From: Rhizobium mongolense subsp. loessense | GTDB taxonomy: Bacteria; Pseudomonadota; Alphaproteobacteria; Rhizobiales; Rhizobiaceae | Direction: 5' to 3' | Assembly (NCBI RefSeq): GCF_900099775.1 | Contig: NZ_FMTM01000007.1 | Span: forward strand, 294,070-358,069 | Length of the DNA stretch: 64,000 nt | Part shown: positions 1 to 8,266 of the stretch, in pieces | How positions within the stretch are numbered: the first letter of the stretch is position 1 | Layout: each line of letters starts with the position of its first letter | Made by a program: the position numbers and the translations under genes | The notes under the pieces: generated by a model | Seen by the model: only the letters and a program-made list of their open reading frames with translations | Told to the model about the DNA's origin: nothing | Database searches by the model: none

Positions 1-501
1 GTCGGCGAGATCGAAGAAATAACCGGCATTCATCCAGGTGCCAGGCAGTTTCTTCTTCAGCCACATCAGTTTTGGCATCTCCATCTCCGGTGACATGAAA
101 TGCCCGGAATGATCGAGAACCGCATGGCAGGTTGCCGTGCAGAAATCAGCTTCGTTCAACGCCCTATGGTCGAGCCAGACGATCGTGTCGAAGCGCCTCT
201 CGCCCCCGGTCGAGACGCTGATCTGCCCACCGTCGACATCGCGGACGACGAGCGAGCATGTGCCGTCGAAGCCGATCGCACCGACAGACCCAGGGGCTGC
301 GCCCGATTGTTCCATCGCCTTGCGAACGACGATGCAGACCGCAGACCAGATGTTTTCAGAATCATGTTCGGCATGATTTTCACGCGGCCTATTCATGATG
401 ATCGGATGTTCGGCCTTTCCAAGCAGGCGACCGCGGGCATCGAACACACCGGCACGCGCGCTGCCGGTGCCGACATCCACCGCAACCACATGATCATGCA
501 T
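1..501 (-). CDS. FGGY-family carbohydrate kinase, N-terminal part (cut by window edge)
   Basis: The first 167 residues of a sugar kinase are visible; the rest lies beyond the window. It begins MHDHVVAVDVGTGSARAGVF, the actin-fold phosphate-binding strand of FGGY kinases, and continues with GAIGFDGTCSLVV and TIVWLDHRA, typical of the ribulokinase-like branch. The start codon shares one base with the stop of the HAD gene (TGATG), so it is the last visible cistron of the smo operon. In this setting it would phosphorylate the ketose (fructose or a pentulose) made by the polyol dehydrogenase. Substrate is inferred from context only. Confidence 0.85.
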   Translation of the reverse strand, partial: MHDHVVAVDVGTGSARAGVFDARGRLLGKAEHPIIMNRPRENHAEHDSENIWSAVCIVVRKAMEQSGAAPGSVGAIGFDGTCSLVVRDVDGGQISVSTGGERRFDTIVWLDHRALNEADFCTATCHAVLDHSGHFMSPEMEMPKLMWLKKKLPGTWMNAGYFFDLAD

Positions 502-1190
502 CAAGGGTGAGCCCCATCCAGCTTTTGTTTCTGGATAAGGTGTATCAAATCCGGCATTGCGTCAAACACGCGTTCCGGCGAAAGCCGCTCGAGTTCGGCA
601 CGATAACCTGCAAAATTGGCATGCGAGCCGCCGGTAAAGGCAAAGACCGTCATACCTGCGGCTTTGGCTGCCTCAATCCCCGCAGGGCTATCTTCGATTA
701 CGACGCAGTTCTTCGGATCGACGTGCATTTCGCGGGCCGCATGCAGGAAGAGATCCGGCGCCGGCTTTCCATTCTTCACCATCGAGGCGCTGAAGATGTT
801 CGGTAGCTTGTCGATAAGGCCGGTGACGGTGAGCGACAGCCTGATGCGCTCGACCTGGCTCGACGAAGCGACGCAGCAAGGGATGTGGAGCGCGTCGATC
901 GTTGCGCCTATGCCTTCGATCGGCCTCAGTTCTTTCCTGAATCGCGCATAGAGATTGGTACGGATGCGCTCGAGAAACTCGTCGCCGGCATGCACCTGAT
1001 ATTCGCTCTTCATCGTTTCGATGACGGTCGCGAGGCTCTTGCCGAGGAAGCGCCCATAGACCTCTTCCTCGGTGATCGGCACTCCAAGGTCGTTCATCGC
1101 CTCGACGAGCACGCTGACGGAGATCGGCTCGCTATCGACGAGGACACCGTCACAATCGAAAATGACCAGGCGTGTTTCAGAACTAGCCAT
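501..1190 (-). CDS. HAD-superfamily (subfamily IA) phosphatase/phosphomutase-like hydrolase
   Basis: 229 residues. Motif I FDCDGVLVDSEP (residues 11-22, Asp12 and Asp14) is followed by an alpha-helical cap, the motif III lysine in KNGKPAPDLF, and motif IV VVIEDSPAGIEAA. This is the beta-phosphoglucomutase/CbbY-like branch, which acts on small sugar phosphates in the cytoplasm. A TTG lies three codons upstream, but the ATG at 1190 is the more natural start. It sits between mtlK and the FGGY kinase, so a role in polyol or ketose phosphate metabolism is likely; the actual substrate cannot be read from sequence. Confidence 0.85.
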   Translation of the reverse strand: MASSETRLVIFDCDGVLVDSEPISVSVLVEAMNDLGVPITEEEVYGRFLGKSLATVIETMKSEYQVHAGDEFLERIRTNLYARFRKELRPIEGIGATIDALHIPCCVASSSQVERIRLSLTVTGLIDKLPNIFSASMVKNGKPAPDLFLHAAREMHVDPKNCVVIEDSPAGIEAAKAAGMTVFAFTGGSHANFAGYRAELERLSPERVFDAMPDLIHLIQKQKLDGAHP

Positions 1191-1280
1191 GAAGACCAAC
1201 CAGAGTTCGGTTCGGGGGCGTTATCGGCTCGCGCATGCGCAAGCCGATCAATAGCGGCAGGAATTGCCGCCATTGATTTC

Positions 1281-2762
1281 CTACACTGCAAGCTTGCCAT
1301 CGAGATAGAGCTGCAAGGTCGCGCGCGTCCCCTTTTCCCACAGTGTTTTCAGGGCATGCGCAAAACGCTTGCGGAACAACTCGGATTGCGACACCTCGCC
1401 AAAAATGTCGTCGAAGACGAGGAACGCCGCCGGATCGTCCTTTGCCTTCAGCGCGGCGGCATGGAGCCGGTCGGCACTCGCATCGTTGAAAACGATCTCC
1501 TTGCCGCTATCTGTCGTGCCCCAGAAGTAACGGCACCAGAGAGCCGAAACCAGCGAAAGGCCGACGACGTCCTTGCCCTGACGCAGATTGTCGAGCGTGG
1601 ATGGCAGGATAAATTTCGGCTGACGGTTCGAACCGTCCTGCGCCAGGCGCGGGATCGTGTCGGCGATCTTCGGGTTCAGAAGACGGCGTTCGATCAGCGC
1701 GAAATAATCCTTGAGCGAGGTATTCGGCACCGGCGGCACGATCGGGATGATCTCGTCGTTTTCGAGCTTGGCGAGGAAGGCGCGGATCAGCGGCTCTTCC
1801 ATCGCGTCATGCACGAAATGGATGTCCATCAACGCCGCCGGATACGCGATCGCCGCATGCCCGCCATTGAGGATGCGTATCTTCATGTGCTCGTAAGGCG
1901 TGACATCCGGCACGAAGGTGACGCCGACTTTATCGAGCGCTGGCCGTCCGGCAGTAAACTTGTCTTCCAGCACCCACTGCTTGAATTCTTCACAATAGAC
2001 CGGCCAGTTGTCTTCAATACCGAAGGTATCCGTCAGCAGATCGATCTCGCGCTGGCTCGTTGCCGGCGTAATGCGATCGACCATGGCATTCGGGAAGGCG
2101 ACATTCGCCTTGACCCACACGGCAAACGCCGGATCAGAAAGCTCCGCCATACCCAAGACGGCGTTTCTGGTGACGGCACCGTTATGCGGAATGTTGTCGC
2201 AGGACATAACGGTGAAGGGCACGATGCCCTTTTCCTTACGTGCCTTGAGACCGGCAACGATAAGGCCGAAAACGGTTTTCGGCTCGGACGGGTTTTTTCC
2301 GTCCGCAGCAATCGCCGGATGCGATGGATTGAATTTGCCGGACGCGTCGATGAAGTATCCGCCCTCGGTAATCGTCAACGAGACAATGCGGATTGCAGGA
2401 TCGGAGAGCTTGGCGATGATGGCTTTGGAATCGCCGACCGGCAGGATGTCGACCATCGGCCCCGTGACACGCGCCGCCGTCTTGTTGTTGTCCTGCTCCA
2501 CGACCGTTGTCAGGAAGTCTTGCGCGGCAAGCTTCTCGCGCATCGCGGCGTCGGAAGGCAGCATGCCTGCGCCGATGATGGCCCAGTCGTGATCCTTTCC
2601 TTGATTGAAAAGATCATCGAGGTAGACAGCCTGGTGGGCGCGGTGGAAATTGCCAACGCCGAAGTGCACGATGCCGGCCGTTAGCGACGCTCGGTCATAA
2701 GCCGGGATTTCGGCCGTTTTAGCCGCATCGGTAAGCGTTGCCAGCGATAATTTGCACGTCAT
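1281..2762 (-). CDS. mtlK: Mannitol 2-dehydrogenase (long-chain polyol dehydrogenase)
   Basis: 493 residues, the normal length for the family. It oxidises D-mannitol (often also D-arabinitol or sorbitol) to the 2-ketose with NAD. The N-terminal Rossmann part carries GVGNFHRAHQAVYLDDL (residues 35-51). The catalytic K-x4-N-x2-H motif is present as KIRILNGGH with Lys294, Asn299 and His302. The start is supported by AGAGGAC upstream of the ATG. It is fifth in the smoEFGK-mtlK transcription unit, directly after the transporter ATPase, so polyols imported by SmoEFGK are oxidised here. The sorbitol dehydrogenase smoS found at this position in related operons is absent. Confidence 0.95.
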   Translation of the reverse strand: MTCKLSLATLTDAAKTAEIPAYDRASLTAGIVHFGVGNFHRAHQAVYLDDLFNQGKDHDWAIIGAGMLPSDAAMREKLAAQDFLTTVVEQDNNKTAARVTGPMVDILPVGDSKAIIAKLSDPAIRIVSLTITEGGYFIDASGKFNPSHPAIAADGKNPSEPKTVFGLIVAGLKARKEKGIVPFTVMSCDNIPHNGAVTRNAVLGMAELSDPAFAVWVKANVAFPNAMVDRITPATSQREIDLLTDTFGIEDNWPVYCEEFKQWVLEDKFTAGRPALDKVGVTFVPDVTPYEHMKIRILNGGHAAIAYPAALMDIHFVHDAMEEPLIRAFLAKLENDEIIPIVPPVPNTSLKDYFALIERRLLNPKIADTIPRLAQDGSNRQPKFILPSTLDNLRQGKDVVGLSLVSALWCRYFWGTTDSGKEIVFNDASADRLHAAALKAKDDPAAFLVFDDIFGEVSQSELFRKRFAHALKTLWEKGTRATLQLYLDGKLAV

Positions 2763-2864
2763 GTTTCAGTCCTCTTGAGGTCTTGCGAAGCGGATCGGCC
2801 GCTCTGCTCTCAGCAAACCGGACGCCTTGCCCGGCCTGCATTCTCACCCCGCCCGGCATTTGCC

Positions 2865-3863
2865 TCAGATGGCGAGACCGCCCTCGTTGAATTTATGGAT
2901 ACGCGTCTTGTCCGGCGTCAGGTAGACGGTGTCCCCGGCCTTCGCCGGGAAATCGCCGCCACCGCGTGCAGTAACCGAGCCGATACCATCGACGTCGATA
3001 TGCAGGAACGTGTCGGAGCCCAGATGCTCGGCGACGATTACCCTGCCCTTCCAGTCGCCGCTTTCGGTCGAAAGCAGCACATGCTCGGGACGCACGCCGA
3101 TCGTATGCGCATTCAGCGCAGCCGCATTCTGACCGGTGATGAAATTCATCTTCGGCGAGCCGATGAAACCGGCAACGAAGAGATTGCGCGGGCTCTTGTA
3201 GAGCTCCAGCGGCGAGCCCACCTGCTCGATGTTGCCGCGGTTCAGCACGACGATCTTGTCGGCCATTGTCATGGCTTCCACCTGGTCGTGGGTGACGTAA
3301 ACCATCGTCGTCTTCAGTTGCTGGTGCAGTTCGCTGATTTCGATGCGCATGTTGACGCGAAGTGCGGCATCGAGGTTCGATAAAGGCTCGTCGAAGAGGA
3401 AGGCCGATGGCTGGCGGACGATGGCGCGACCGATCGCGACACGCTGCCGCTGGCCACCGGAAAGCTGGCGCGGCTTGCGCTCCAGATAATCCGTCAGGTT
3501 CAGGACGCGTGCGGCGTCGCTTACCTTCCTGTCGATCTCGGTCTTGTCCATCCCCGCCATCTTCAATGGGAAGGCAATATTGTTGCGCACGCTCATATGC
3601 GGATAAAGTGCATAGGATTGGAACACCATCGCAAGCCCGCGCTCGGATGGCGCCTTTTCGGTCGCGTCCTTGCCGTCGATGACGATCTTGCCGCCGGAAA
3701 CGTCCTCCAGCCCGGCGATCAGCCTGAGCAGCGTGGACTTGCCGCAGCCCGACGGGCCGACGAAGACGACGAATTCGCCGTCCCGGATGTCGAGATTGAT
3801 CGAAGGGATGACCTTGGCTTCGCCGAAGACCTTCGAAACGCTCTGAAGGGTAATGCTGCCCAT
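2865..3863 (-). CDS. smoK: Sorbitol/mannitol ABC transporter ATP-binding protein
   Basis: 332 residues, MalK/UgpC type. Walker A GPSGCGKST (36-44), Q-loop Gln82, signature LSGGQ (134-138), Walker B FLFDEP and switch histidine in YVTHDQVEA are all intact, followed by a C-terminal OB-fold regulatory region with IGVRPEHV. It energises polyol import as a homodimer on the cytoplasmic face of SmoFG. GGGAGAG precedes the ATG. It follows smoG by 18 bp and precedes mtlK by about 100 bp, where only a ribosome-binding site is seen. Confidence 0.95.
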   Translation of the reverse strand: MGSITLQSVSKVFGEAKVIPSINLDIRDGEFVVFVGPSGCGKSTLLRLIAGLEDVSGGKIVIDGKDATEKAPSERGLAMVFQSYALYPHMSVRNNIAFPLKMAGMDKTEIDRKVSDAARVLNLTDYLERKPRQLSGGQRQRVAIGRAIVRQPSAFLFDEPLSNLDAALRVNMRIEISELHQQLKTTMVYVTHDQVEAMTMADKIVVLNRGNIEQVGSPLELYKSPRNLFVAGFIGSPKMNFITGQNAAALNAHTIGVRPEHVLLSTESGDWKGRVIVAEHLGSDTFLHIDVDGIGSVTARGGGDFPAKAGDTVYLTPDKTRIHKFNEGGLAI

Positions 3864-3881
3864 GTTTCTCTCCCTGATGTC

Positions 3882-4712
3882 TTATTTCACCGCGCCGAAG
3901 GTCAGGCCGCGGACGAGTTGTTTTTGCGAGAACCAGCCGAGGATCAGGATCGGCGCGATTGCCATTGTCGATGCTGCCGAAAGCTTGGCGTAGAAGAGAC
4001 CTTCGGGGCTGGAGTAGGAGGCGATGAATGCCGTCAGCGGCGCGGCTTTCGAGGCGCTGAGGTTCAGCGTCCAGAAGGCTTCGTTCCAGGCCAGTATGAT
4101 GTTGAGGAGCAGCGTCGAGGCAATGCCCGGTATCGCCATCGGCGTCAGCACATAAATGATTTCCTTGGCGAGCGATGCGCCGTCCATGCGCGCCGCCTCG
4201 AGGATTTCGCCAGGGATTTCCTTGAAGTAGGTGTAAAGCATCCAGACGATGATCGGCAAGTTGATCAGCGTCAGCACGATCACCAGCCCCATCCGGCTGT
4301 CGAGCAGGCCGAAATTGCGGAACATCAGGTAGATCGGAATCAGCGCGCCGACCGGCGGCATCATCTTCGTCGACAGCATCCACATCAGCACGTCCTTGGT
4401 CCGCTTGGTCGGCGAGAATGCCATGGCCCAGGCGGCAGGGATCGCGATGATGAGGCCGATCAAAGTCGAGCCAAAGGAAATGATCACCGAATTCATGAAG
4501 TGGCCGAGATAGTTCGACCGGCTCTGGACCTCCGCATAGCTTTCCGTCGTCCAGTGGAAGAACAGGAACTGCGGCGGCGAGGCAATCGCGTCGGCCTCCG
4601 ACTTGAAGCTCGTAAGAAACGTCCACAGAATCGGGAAGAAGATCAGGATCGCCAGCGTCCAGGCGATCGCCGTCATGATCACCTTGCGTTGCGTTGTGAC
4701 TTTTCTAGCCAT
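3882..4712 (-). CDS. smoG: Sorbitol/mannitol ABC transporter permease
   Basis: 276-residue inner-membrane permease of the MalG/CUT1 family with six predicted membrane segments, the first at about residues 13-33. The EAA loop that docks on the ATPase reads EILEAARMDGASLAKEI. An upstream extension of the frame is rejected: the ATG at 4712 has GGAGG just upstream and begins MARKVTTQRKV, the usual short cytoplasmic tail. It starts one base after the smoF stop, so the two permeases are translationally linked. Confidence 0.93.
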   Translation of the reverse strand: MARKVTTQRKVIMTAIAWTLAILIFFPILWTFLTSFKSEADAIASPPQFLFFHWTTESYAEVQSRSNYLGHFMNSVIISFGSTLIGLIIAIPAAWAMAFSPTKRTKDVLMWMLSTKMMPPVGALIPIYLMFRNFGLLDSRMGLVIVLTLINLPIIVWMLYTYFKEIPGEILEAARMDGASLAKEIIYVLTPMAIPGIASTLLLNIILAWNEAFWTLNLSASKAAPLTAFIASYSSPEGLFYAKLSAASTMAIAPILILGWFSQKQLVRGLTFGAVK

Positions 4713-4713
4713 C

Positions 4714-5586
4714 TCAAGCCTCCAGATTCTTGCCGACAAGGCGGACAAGGAAGATCGCGACGATGTTGGCGAGGATGACCGCAATGATACCGCCCGCCGA
4801 AGCGCCGCCGATATCGAACTGAAGAAGCGCCTGCGCATAGACGAGGTAGGTCAGGTTCGTGCTCTGCGTGCCCGGGCCGCCATTGGTGGTAACCAGGATT
4901 TCGGCAAAGACCGAGAGCAGGAAGATCGTCTGGATCAGGATCACCACCGTGATGGCGCGCGCCATATGCGGCAGAATGATATAGATGAATCTCGATATCG
5001 CGCCGGCGCCATCCATTTCGGCAGCTTCCTTCTGCTCCTCGTCCAGCGACTGCAAAGAGGTGAGCAGGATCAGCGTCGCAAAAGGCAGCCACTGCCAGGC
5101 GACGATCAGAATGATCGAGAACAACGGTGCGTTTGCCAGCCAGTCAAAGGGCTGCAGTCCGAGCGCCTTGGCAAGATGCGCAAAGAGCCCGTTGACCGGG
5201 TTCATGAACATGTTCTTCCAGACAAGCGCTGCCACCGTCGGCATGACGAAGAACGGTGCGATCACCAGGATGCGCACGATGCCCTGGCCATAGATGTCCT
5301 GGTCGAGCAGCAAGGCGAAGGCGATACCGCCGACCACGGTGATGATCAGCACGCCGAGCACCAGCAGCAGCGTATTGGTGAGCGCTGCGAAAAAGGCCGG
5401 ATCGGACAGGAAGTAGCTGTAGTTCAGAAAGCCGACGAAGCTCTCCATTCCCGGGCTGAGAAGGTTGTAGTTCAACAGTGAGAAGTAGATCGTCATCGCA
5501 AGCGGGACGATCATCCAGGCGAAGAGAAGCACGACGGACGGTGCGATCATCATTCGCGCTGCGGAGCGGGTGTGTAACGTTGCCAT
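4714..5586 (-). CDS. smoF: Sorbitol/mannitol ABC transporter permease
   Basis: 290-residue permease of the MalF/CUT1 family, the partner of SmoG in the inner membrane. The first membrane segment (about residues 15-35) follows MATLHTRSAARMMIAPSVVL. The EAA loop appears as EAAEMDGAGAISRFIYIILP and the GGPG turn as VTTNGGPGTQST. The longer open frame upstream runs through a stem-loop and is not coding-like, so the ATG at 5586 was chosen. It lies 132 bp behind smoE, with a terminator-like hairpin between. Confidence 0.93.
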   Translation of the reverse strand: MATLHTRSAARMMIAPSVVLLFAWMIVPLAMTIYFSLLNYNLLSPGMESFVGFLNYSYFLSDPAFFAALTNTLLLVLGVLIITVVGGIAFALLLDQDIYGQGIVRILVIAPFFVMPTVAALVWKNMFMNPVNGLFAHLAKALGLQPFDWLANAPLFSIILIVAWQWLPFATLILLTSLQSLDEEQKEAAEMDGAGAISRFIYIILPHMARAITVVILIQTIFLLSVFAEILVTTNGGPGTQSTNLTYLVYAQALLQFDIGGASAGGIIAVILANIVAIFLVRLVGKNLEA

Positions 5587-5636
5587 GGCGATGACCGATC
5601 CTGTTTCGAGGGGCGTCTGACTGCAGGGCAGCTGAG

Positions 5637-5677
5637 AAAAAGGGGCCGCCGACGCTATTCGGGCATTCGGCGGCCCA
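5637..5677 (-). terminator. Stem-loop with T-run between smoE and smoF (attenuating terminator)
   Basis: A perfect 10-bp inverted repeat, gggccgccga (5643-5652) and tcggcggccc (5667-5676), is followed on the minus strand by CCTTTTTCTC. It has the form of a Rho-independent terminator inside an operon. Partial read-through would give more binding protein than permease; the stem may also protect smoE mRNA from 3' decay. Confidence 0.75.
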
Positions 5678-5718
5678 GAGGGGTGGGAGGTCAACAATCC
5701 CACCGTCTCAGGAGGTTG

Positions 5719-7029
5719 TTATTTGATATAACCAGCCTTGGTCATTTCGCGGGTCGTCAGTTGCTGCGCGCTCTGAAGCGCCTGATCAACCGAGACCTGG
5801 CCGGCAAGAGCCGCGGAGAACTGCTGGCCGACGGCCGTGCCGATGCCCTGGAATTCCGGGATCGCCACGAACTGGACACCGACATAGGGAACCGGCTTTA
5901 CAGTCGGCTTGGTCGGATCAGCCGCATTGATGGAGTCCAGCGTCATCTTCGCGAAAGCCGCAGCCTTCTGGTATTCCGCGTTCTCATAGAGCGAGGTACG
6001 CGTGCCGGGAGGTGCGTTCAGCCAGCCTTCCTTCTCGGCGACGAGCTTGGTGTAATCCTTGCTCGTTGCCCAGGCGACGAACTTCTCAGCTGCTTCGACC
6101 TTCTGCGAGCTTGCCGGGATTGCAAGGCTCCAGGCCCACAGCCAGTTGCCACGCTTGCCGAGACCCTTGTCGGGCGCCAGCGCAAAGCCGACCTTGTCGG
6201 CAACCTTTGATTCCTTCGGGTTGCTGACGAAGGAGGCTGCAACGGTGGCGTCGATCCACATGCCGCACTTGCCGGTCTGGAAGAGCGCCAGGTTTTCGTT
6301 GAAGCCGTTCGATGAAGCGCCGGGAGGGCCGGCTTCCTTCATCAGGTCGACGTAGAAGGTGAGCGTGTCCTTCCACTCCGGCTGGTCGAACTGGGGTTTC
6401 CAGCTCTCATCGAACCAGCGGGCGCCGAAGGAGTTCGACATCGCCGTCAGGAAGGCCATGTTTTCGCCCCAGCCGGCTTTGCCGCGCAGGCAGATGCCGT
6501 AGATTTCCTTGTCCTTGTCGGTGATCTTCTTCGCAGCGTCGGCGATGAAGTCCCAGGTCGGCGCGTCGGGCATCTTCAAACCGGCAGCGTCGAAGAGGTC
6601 CTTCCGATACATGACCATCGAGCTTTCACCGTAAAACGGCGCCGCATAGAGCTTGCCGTCTACAGTCAGGCCGCTGCGAATGGCCGGCAGCAGGTCGTCG
6701 GCGTCATAGTCGGCGCCGAGATTGTCGAGCGGCTGGAGCCAGTTCTGCTTTGCCCAGATCGGGACTTCATAAGTGCCGATCGTCAGAACGTCGTACTGGC
6801 CGCCCTTGGTCGCGATGTCAGTCGTGACCTTCTGGCGCAGAACGTTCTCTTCGAGGGTAACCCATTCAAGGTCGATGTCGGGATTCTTCGCCTTGAAGTC
6901 ATCCGTCAGCTTCTGCATCCGGATCATGTCGCCGTTGTTAACGGTCGCGATCGTCAGCGTTTCAGCCGAAGCCATGCCCGCAAACGCCAATGCTGAGCAG
7001 GCGCCCAGCAGAATAGTTCTCAATGTCAT
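5719..7029 (-). CDS. smoE: Sorbitol/mannitol ABC transporter substrate-binding protein
   Basis: 436-residue periplasmic binding protein of the CUT1 extracellular solute-binding family 1. A signal peptide, MTLRTILLGACSALAFAGMA ending ASA at residue 22, precedes the mature start ETLTIATVNNGDMIRMQKL. Internal features such as WDFIADAAKKI and GKCGMWIDATVA are typical of rhizobial SmoE. The ATG at 7029 is preceded by GGGAGGAAG; a longer in-frame start overlaps the promoter and was rejected. It is the first gene of the smo operon and captures sorbitol, mannitol and probably arabitol. Confidence 0.93.
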   Translation of the reverse strand: MTLRTILLGACSALAFAGMASAETLTIATVNNGDMIRMQKLTDDFKAKNPDIDLEWVTLEENVLRQKVTTDIATKGGQYDVLTIGTYEVPIWAKQNWLQPLDNLGADYDADDLLPAIRSGLTVDGKLYAAPFYGESSMVMYRKDLFDAAGLKMPDAPTWDFIADAAKKITDKDKEIYGICLRGKAGWGENMAFLTAMSNSFGARWFDESWKPQFDQPEWKDTLTFYVDLMKEAGPPGASSNGFNENLALFQTGKCGMWIDATVAASFVSNPKESKVADKVGFALAPDKGLGKRGNWLWAWSLAIPASSQKVEAAEKFVAWATSKDYTKLVAEKEGWLNAPPGTRTSLYENAEYQKAAAFAKMTLDSINAADPTKPTVKPVPYVGVQFVAIPEFQGIGTAVGQQFSAALAGQVSVDQALQSAQQLTTREMTKAGYIK

Positions 7030-7064
7030 ATCTTCCTCCCAGAAGATGGGTATGAGCATTCGCT

Positions 7065-7106
7065 TTGCTCGTGAGCAATTACTCACTACAGAGCATGGAA
7101 TGTCAA
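7065..7106 (-). promoter_or_regulatory. smoE promoter with overlapping palindromic operator
   Basis: On the minus strand TTGACA (7106-7101), a 17-bp spacer and AGTAAT (7083-7078) form a good sigma-70 promoter. The -10 and start region carry two overlapping dyads: TGAGTAATTGCTCA (7085-7072) and TTGCTCACGAGCAA (7078-7065). The GAGCAA half-site recurs in the palindrome at the end of smoC and upstream of smoC. This is the natural place for SmoC to act; binding is inferred. Confidence 0.65.
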
Positions 7107-7164
7107 TTGGAATCGTTGCTGCGATCGCGAAATGACAAGCTATCTAATTGATTTTATATATGAT

Positions 7165-7193
7165 ATTTTTTGCTCAAGACGTGAGCAAAAAAT
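7165..7193. terminator. Perfect 12-bp inverted repeat overlapping the smoC stop codon
   Basis: attttttgctca (7165-7176) and tgagcaaaaaat (7182-7193) are exact inverted repeats with a 5-base loop. The smoC stop codon (7174-7176) lies inside. On the minus strand the stem runs into a T-tract, so it could end smoC transcription; its core also matches the TTGCTC/GAGCAA operator half-sites, so a second SmoC site is possible. Confidence 0.55.
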
Positions 7194-8127
7194 CGGCAGT
7201 CTGTTCATCGGTGATCAGGCTATTGATTTGACGGCCTACAATTGCGGCCCTTATCGCCTTGAATTTGCGCTTGCCCTTGGCAATTCCAATGACTGTCGAG
7301 GTTTCGCGTGAAGGAATCGAGGCCGACGCGACGCGCTCGTTGATCGGATTATCGAGGAGCCTGCCCTGCTCGTCGAAAATCCAGCCGCAGATTTCGCCGA
7401 CGGCCCCCTCGCGCATCAGCTCCATCATCTCGTCCTTCTCCAGGAAGCCGTCGACGCAGAGCGGGCCGTCAATGCCCAGTTCGCCAATACCGACGAAGGT
7501 CACATCGGCTTGGGCGCTGATTGCAAGCGTGTAGCGCACCAGTTGCTGGCCATGGAGCAATTCACGCTCCTCGGCCGAAGTGACGAGCACCGGCAGCGGC
7601 ATCGGGAAGTGCCGCGCCTTCACCGCATCCGCCATGCTGAAGATGACATTGTAATAGGCGGCTGAGCCGTCCGGCGTGATGTTGCCCGTCAGCGAGACGA
7701 TGCGATGGTTCGGACATTCGATCGTCGGCAGCTGGTCGACGGCAGCTTTCAGCGTGCGTCCGGTTCCAACGGCGAGCACGATCGGATCCGGCCGCTTGAG
7801 CCATCGCTCGATCTCAGCAGCCGCCGCTTCGGCGATGCCGACCGTCCTCGATGAAGACCCCGGATCGCTCGGCACGATCTCGACATGCTTGAGGTCGAAT
7901 TTCTTGCGCAGCTGGTTGGCGAGTTCGAGGCAGGCGGCAATCGGATGATCGAGCCGCACTTTGATGAGCTTTTCGGCGACGGCCAGCGACACCAGGCGCT
8001 GTGCTGACTGCCGCGAGATACCCATCGCAGAGGCGATCTCGTCCTGCGTGCGCCCAGCCACGTAATAAAGCCAGCCCGCACGCGCTGCGTCGTCCAGCCG
8101 TCCAGGTGTCTCGGTTCTTTTCGCCAT
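7174..8127 (-). CDS. smoC: SorC-family sugar-binding transcriptional regulator of the smo operon
   Basis: 317 residues. An N-terminal helix-turn-helix, DEIASAMGISRQSAQRLVS (about residues 29-47), is joined to the large SorC effector domain, which resembles the sugar-phosphate isomerase fold and contains VGTGRTLKAAVDQL and DVTFVGIGELG. Members of this family sense sugar phosphates or polyols and control the adjacent uptake operon. It lies immediately upstream of smoE in the same orientation, but with its own terminator and an independent smoE promoter between them. A TGAGCAA half-site about 80 bp upstream of its start suggests autoregulation. Confidence 0.9.
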   Translation of the reverse strand: MAKRTETPGRLDDAARAGWLYYVAGRTQDEIASAMGISRQSAQRLVSLAVAEKLIKVRLDHPIAACLELANQLRKKFDLKHVEIVPSDPGSSSRTVGIAEAAAAEIERWLKRPDPIVLAVGTGRTLKAAVDQLPTIECPNHRIVSLTGNITPDGSAAYYNVIFSMADAVKARHFPMPLPVLVTSAEERELLHGQQLVRYTLAISAQADVTFVGIGELGIDGPLCVDGFLEKDEMMELMREGAVGEICGWIFDEQGRLLDNPINERVASASIPSRETSTVIGIAKGKRKFKAIRAAIVGRQINSLITDEQTADFLLTS

Positions 8128-8266
8128 TGAGGTCTACCGCGCGTAAAATGGGCCGGCTTACTGCCGGACGAATATCTTTGAGTCTGTGCCGCGCCAGATC
8201 AGAACAAAATTGAGCAAAAGTCGAGTGCATTGAGGAAATGCAACGGCCGCATAGGCGAAAATTCGC

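Noticed and set aside
885..2684. Long open frame on the plus strand opposite mtlK and the HAD gene
   Set aside because: It mirrors strongly supported genes, is rich in Arg, His and Asp as GC-rich antisense frames are, and shows no domain.
2893..4626. 577-codon minus-strand frame across smoG and smoK
   Set aside because: It is out of frame with both transporter genes, whose motifs are intact, and has no family signature.
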